A stretch of 64,000 bases of DNA, from positions 62,001 to 126,000 of the forward strand of contig LJCX01000019.1 in the NCBI GenBank assembly GCA_001298545.1. The letters are read 5' to 3'. Position 1 is the first letter of the stretch. The number at the start of each line of letters is the position of its first letter. A program made the position numbers and the translations under genes. The notes under the pieces were generated by a model, which did no database searches, was not told where the DNA came from, and saw only the letters and a list, made by a program, of their open reading frames with translations. This document shows positions 61,707 to 64,000 of this stretch, in pieces. Source of the stretch: Actinobacteria bacterium OV320 (GTDB lineage Bacteria; Actinomycetota; Actinomycetes; Streptomycetales; Streptomycetaceae).

Positions 61707-62444
61707 GGGTACAACCGGTATCAGGGGCTCCTCCATACCTTCAAGAAACGTGTGCTGCGCCACAGTTGTTCAATGGGTGCCCCAAATTCCCTGGCCCGGG
61801 TTCTTTATTGACGCCGTAACGGACATTGCGGACGCAGGTGATCAAGCCTGTGATCATGGACTTTCATCGTTACGCCCGGATTGCCCGCCACCTACCACCG
61901 GTGGAGACCGTTGGCCAAGCCCGGTTCTTAGGCGCCCCTCACGGATGTGGCGGAGGTCACGGAACGGTTACCGGAGCGGCCGCGTCTCGCGCGTCCGGCG
62001 CCGCCACCTCCGCTTGTGAACGCGTACACACGTCCACACCCCGGCCCCTCCTCCCTCTGATGTGTGAATGCGTGCCTCTATCAGGGCCCTGCGTCCATCA
62101 CCAATTTGCATGCAAGGGAAGCCTCTTGATATGGAGACGACTCTCGATTCCTGCGGTGACGAGCGCAAATGTCACTTCTTGTGATCACTCTGACGCTTCA
62201 CGTATGAAGATCACTGTCGATATGACTTCATGATCCTTCGTCAGGTGGTGGAGATCACAAAGCTTGTGTAATACCCCGTGTCGCAGATCACAGAGCGGCG
62301 GGCATAAGATGCGAGGCAGTTGGGCTTGTGACCTGCTTCACATGTTCGCGATCTTCGCCGGGACGGGCGGGGTTCGGGTGCCTGGGGCCGCAGAGTCCGA
62401 CGTCATCGCCAGCAGTCAGTGCCGACTGAGAGGAGCGAGGAGCG
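61707..62444. promoter_or_regulatory. Long divergent regulatory region between the C40 hydrolase and nuoA
   Basis: 738 bp of lower G+C without a supported gene. It contains TGATCA twice in GTGATCA-type direct repeats (61838-61856), several GATCAC elements (62182, 62210), the pair AGATCACAAAGC (62252-62263) and AGATCACAGAGC (62285-62296) exactly 33 bp apart, CACAA-AGC-TTGTG (62256-62268), a TAAGAT -10-like box (62305-62310) and a Rex-type site. The hydrolase side would yield a long structured leader, but I could not match it to a known riboswitch. Confidence 0.5.
62327..62342. promoter_or_regulatory. Rex-type redox operator upstream of nuoA
   Basis: TGTGACC-TGC-TTCACA differs at one position from TGTGAAC-N3-TTCACA, the operator of the NADH/NAD+-sensing repressor Rex, known to act at nuo in Streptomyces coelicolor. 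It lies about 100 bp before nuoA and 17 bp downstream of a -10-like TAAGAT, suited to blocking transcription at low NADH. Confidence 0.8.
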
Positions 62445-62804
62445 GTGAACGCGTATGCGCCCATCCTCGTACTGGGAGCCCTCGGGGCAGGCTTTGCGAT
62501 CTTCTCCGTGGTCATGGCCACGTTGATCGGGCCGAAGCGGTACAACCGCGCCAAGCTCGAGGCCTACGAGTGCGGTATCGAGCCGACCCCCACGCCGGCC
62601 GGCGGCGGGCGCTTCCCCATCAAGTACTACCTGACGGCGATGCTCTTCATCGTCTTCGACATCGAGATCGTCTTCCTCTACCCCTGGGCCGTCACCTTCG
62701 ACGCCCTGGGTGTTTTCGGGCTCGTGGAGATGTTGCTCTTCGTGCTCACCGTCTTCGTCGCGTACGCGTACGTATGGCGGCGCGGCGGCCTGGAATGGGA
62801 CTGA
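62445..62804 (+). CDS. nuoA: NADH-quinone oxidoreductase subunit A
   Basis: A 119-residue membrane subunit of complex I with three helices and the signature loop [12 protein letters not shown] (about 38-49) and [13 protein letters not shown] motif [19 protein letters not shown] 62445 has GGAG about 5 nt upstream. First gene of the nuo operon, which feeds electrons from NADH to the menaquinone made by the mqn genes in this window. Confidence 0.97.
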   Translation: MNAYAPILVLGALGAGFAIFSVVMATLIGPKRYNRAKLEAYECGIEPTPTPAGGGRFPIKYYLTAMLFIVFDIEIVFLYPWAVTFDALGVFGLVEMLLFVLTVFVAYAYVWRRGGLEWD

Positions 62805-62817
62805 GGGGCCTTTAGCC

Positions 62818-63372
62818 ATGGGACTCGAAGAAAAGCTGCCGAGCGGATTCCTGCTGACCACCGTCGAGCAGGCCGCGGGCTGGGTGCGCAAGGCGTCCGT
62901 CTTCCCCGCCACGTTCGGCCTCGCCTGCTGTGCCATCGAGATGATGACCACCGGCGCCGGCCGCTACGACCTGGCGCGCTTCGGTATGGAGGTCTTCCGG
63001 GGTTCGCCCCGCCAGGCGGACCTGATGATCGTGGCCGGCCGGGTGAGCCAGAAGATGGCGCCGGTGCTCCGGCAGGTCTACGACCAGATGCCGAACCCCA
63101 AGTGGGTCATCTCCATGGGCGTGTGCGCCTCCTCCGGCGGCATGTTCAACAACTACGCGATCGTCCAGGGCGTCGACCACATCGTGCCCGTCGACATCTA
63201 CCTCCCGGGCTGCCCGCCGCGCCCCGAGATGCTGATGGACGCGATCCTCAAGCTCCACCACAAGATCCAGAACGGCAAGCTCGGCGTGAACGCCGAGGAG
63301 GCGGCCCGCGAGGCGGAGGAAGCGGCGCTCAAGGCCCTGCCCATGATCGAGATGAAGGGGCTGCTGCGGTGA
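62818..63372 (+). CDS. nuoB: NADH-quinone oxidoreductase subunit B
   Basis: A 184-residue peripheral subunit carrying cluster N2, the last iron-sulfur centre before quinone. The four ligands are seen: adjacent Cys37-Cys38 in GLACCAIE, Cys103 in [10 protein letters not shown] and Cys132 in [11 protein letters not shown] 62818 begins the standard [10 protein letters not shown]. An Ala/Glu-rich C-terminal helix follows. nuoC starts on its stop (GTGA). Confidence 0.97.
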   Translation: MGLEEKLPSGFLLTTVEQAAGWVRKASVFPATFGLACCAIEMMTTGAGRYDLARFGMEVFRGSPRQADLMIVAGRVSQKMAPVLRQVYDQMPNPKWVISMGVCASSGGMFNNYAIVQGVDHIVPVDIYLPGCPPRPEMLMDAILKLHHKIQNGKLGVNAEEAAREAEEAALKALPMIEMKGLLR

Positions 63373-64000
63373 GCGACGCAAACGGCACCCACGGCGCGAA
63401 CGGCCCCGCGAACGGGGCGAACGGGTCGAACGGGGTGAACCCCGAGAAGGATCTCTCCGCCTCCAACCTGCCAGGTCAGCGCGGCCAGGGCGGTGAGGAG
63501 GTCCGCGTCCAGCGCGGCATGTTCGGCGCCAACAACGGCGGCGACACCTCCGGATACGGCGGCCTGGTCCGCTCCGTCCGGCTCCCGGGAGCGGCGAGCC
63601 GGCCCTACGGCGGCTGGTTCGACGAGGTCGCCGACGAACTCGAGGGCGCGCTGGAGGAGCAGGGTCTGCTCCCCGCCAACGCGATCGAGAGGACGGTCGT
63701 CGACCGCGACGAGCTCACCTTCCACATCGAGCGCGAGCACCTGCTCCGGGTGGCCCGCACCCTGCGCGACGACCCGGCCCTGCGCTTCGAGCTCTGCACC
63801 GGCGTCAGCGCCGTGCACTACCCGAACGACAAGGGACGTGAGCTGCACGCCGTCTACCACCTGCGCTCGATCACCCACAACCGGTTGATCCGCCTGGAGG
63901 TCAGTGCCCCGGACGAGGACCCGCACATCCCGTCCCTGGTCTCCGTGTATCCCACGAACGACTGGCACGAACGCGAGACCTACGACTTCTTCGGGATCGT
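63369..64000 (+). CDS. nuoC: NADH-quinone oxidoreductase subunit C (cut by window edge)
   Basis: The first 210 codons are inside the window; no stop is reached. The N-terminus has an Asn/Gly/Ala-rich extension of about 60 residues (repeats of NGAN/NGSNG encoded by GAACGG units) before the conserved 30-kDa subunit domain, which ends here at YDFFGI, within the [10 protein letters not shown] signature. GTG 63369 overlaps the nuoB stop by 4 nt. Confidence 0.95.
   Translation, partial: MSDANGTHGANGPANGANGSNGVNPEKDLSASNLPGQRGQGGEEVRVQRGMFGANNGGDTSGYGGLVRSVRLPGAASRPYGGWFDEVADELEGALEEQGLLPANAIERTVVDRDELTFHIEREHLLRVARTLRDDPALRFELCTGVSAVHYPNDKGRELHAVYHLRSITHNRLIRLEVSAPDEDPHIPSLVSVYPTNDWHERETYDFFGI

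Noticed and set aside
61707..62040. Possible c-di-AMP (ydaO-type) riboswitch before the NlpC/P60 gene
   Set aside because: Cell-wall hydrolases in Streptomyces can carry this riboswitch, and the leader is long, but I could not find the conserved core segments on the minus strand. A covariance-model search would settle it.

Overview
The window is a 64 kb stretch of very GC-rich chromosome (roughly 70 % G+C, strong third-position G/C bias, many GTG starts and 1-4 nt stop/start overlaps). Gene content and order match the core chromosome of a Streptomyces species or a close relative: hemL followed by a system II cytochrome c maturation operon, the futalosine-type menaquinone genes scattered over about 40 kb, a WhiJ/AbaA-like cluster (HTH regulator, DUF397, ATP-binding protein), and the start of the nuo operon at the right edge. 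No rRNA, tRNA, insertion sequence, prophage or CRISPR array was seen.

Layout. 0.2-8.1 kb: hemL, a histidine phosphatase, a deacetylase-like lipoprotein, then tlpA-like/ccdA/resB/ccsB, closed by a strong terminator. 8.2-13.5 kb (minus): a membrane-anchored periplasmic-binding-like protein coupled to a P-loop ATPase of unknown role, then a 2-oxoglutarate oxygenase overlapping a nucleobase deaminase. 13.7-17.4 kb: a CDP-alcohol phosphatidyltransferase lacking its last motif Asp, a double-MerR regulator, a secreted subtilase, a small membrane protein. 17.5-22.6 kb: menaquinone block mqnL-mqnP-mqnM, an Lrp regulator preceded by six 15-bp tandem repeats, and mqnE. 22.6-24.3 kb: GNAT, DUF4229, TetR. 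24.3-26.1 kb: an orphan protein fusing an eCIS-core DUF4157 domain (intact HExxH) to a C-terminal HAE/PCxxC deaminase-like domain; this is the most unusual gene here. 26.3-32.1 kb: MaoC-fabG diverging from a thiolase, the same layout as mycobacterial htdX-fabG4/fadA2, plus an acyl-CoA ligase. 32.1-35.1 kb: an unknown protein, an MFS transporter broken at a 17-G run, and its probable ArsR-type regulator around a 12+12 bp palindrome. 35.1-36.8 kb: DUF397/HTH/ATP-binding cluster. 36.8-39.6 kb: Tat-exported flavoprotein and an APH-type kinase. 39.7-42.2 kb (minus): an RsbQ-RsbP-STAS energy-stress module behind a sigma-B-type promoter. 42.3-45.2 kb: methyltransferase, azlCD with a divergent XRE-cupin regulator and paired operators, cold-shock protein. 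45.4-51.3 kb: mqnA, Ser/Thr kinase, membrane protein, prepilin peptidase, mqnC and a degenerate amidohydrolase. 51.4-57.1 kb: GH18-like lipoprotein; small membrane protein, deacetylase-glycosyltransferase and acyltransferase (exopolysaccharide operon). 57.2-64 kb: menG, PASTA protein, GNAT, geranylgeranyl reductase, NlpC/P60 hydrolase, then nuoA-nuoB-nuoC (cut by the edge) behind a Rex-type operator.

Functionally, much of the window serves respiration: haem supply (hemL), cytochrome c assembly, menaquinone synthesis (mqnA, C, E, L, M, P, menG and a side-chain reductase) and complex I, with redox (Rex-like site) and stress (RsbQP) sensing nearby. Several of these genes appear to be leaderless, with a -10 hexamer 6-7 nt before the start codon. 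Starts, operators and promoters are read by eye and should be taken as predictions.
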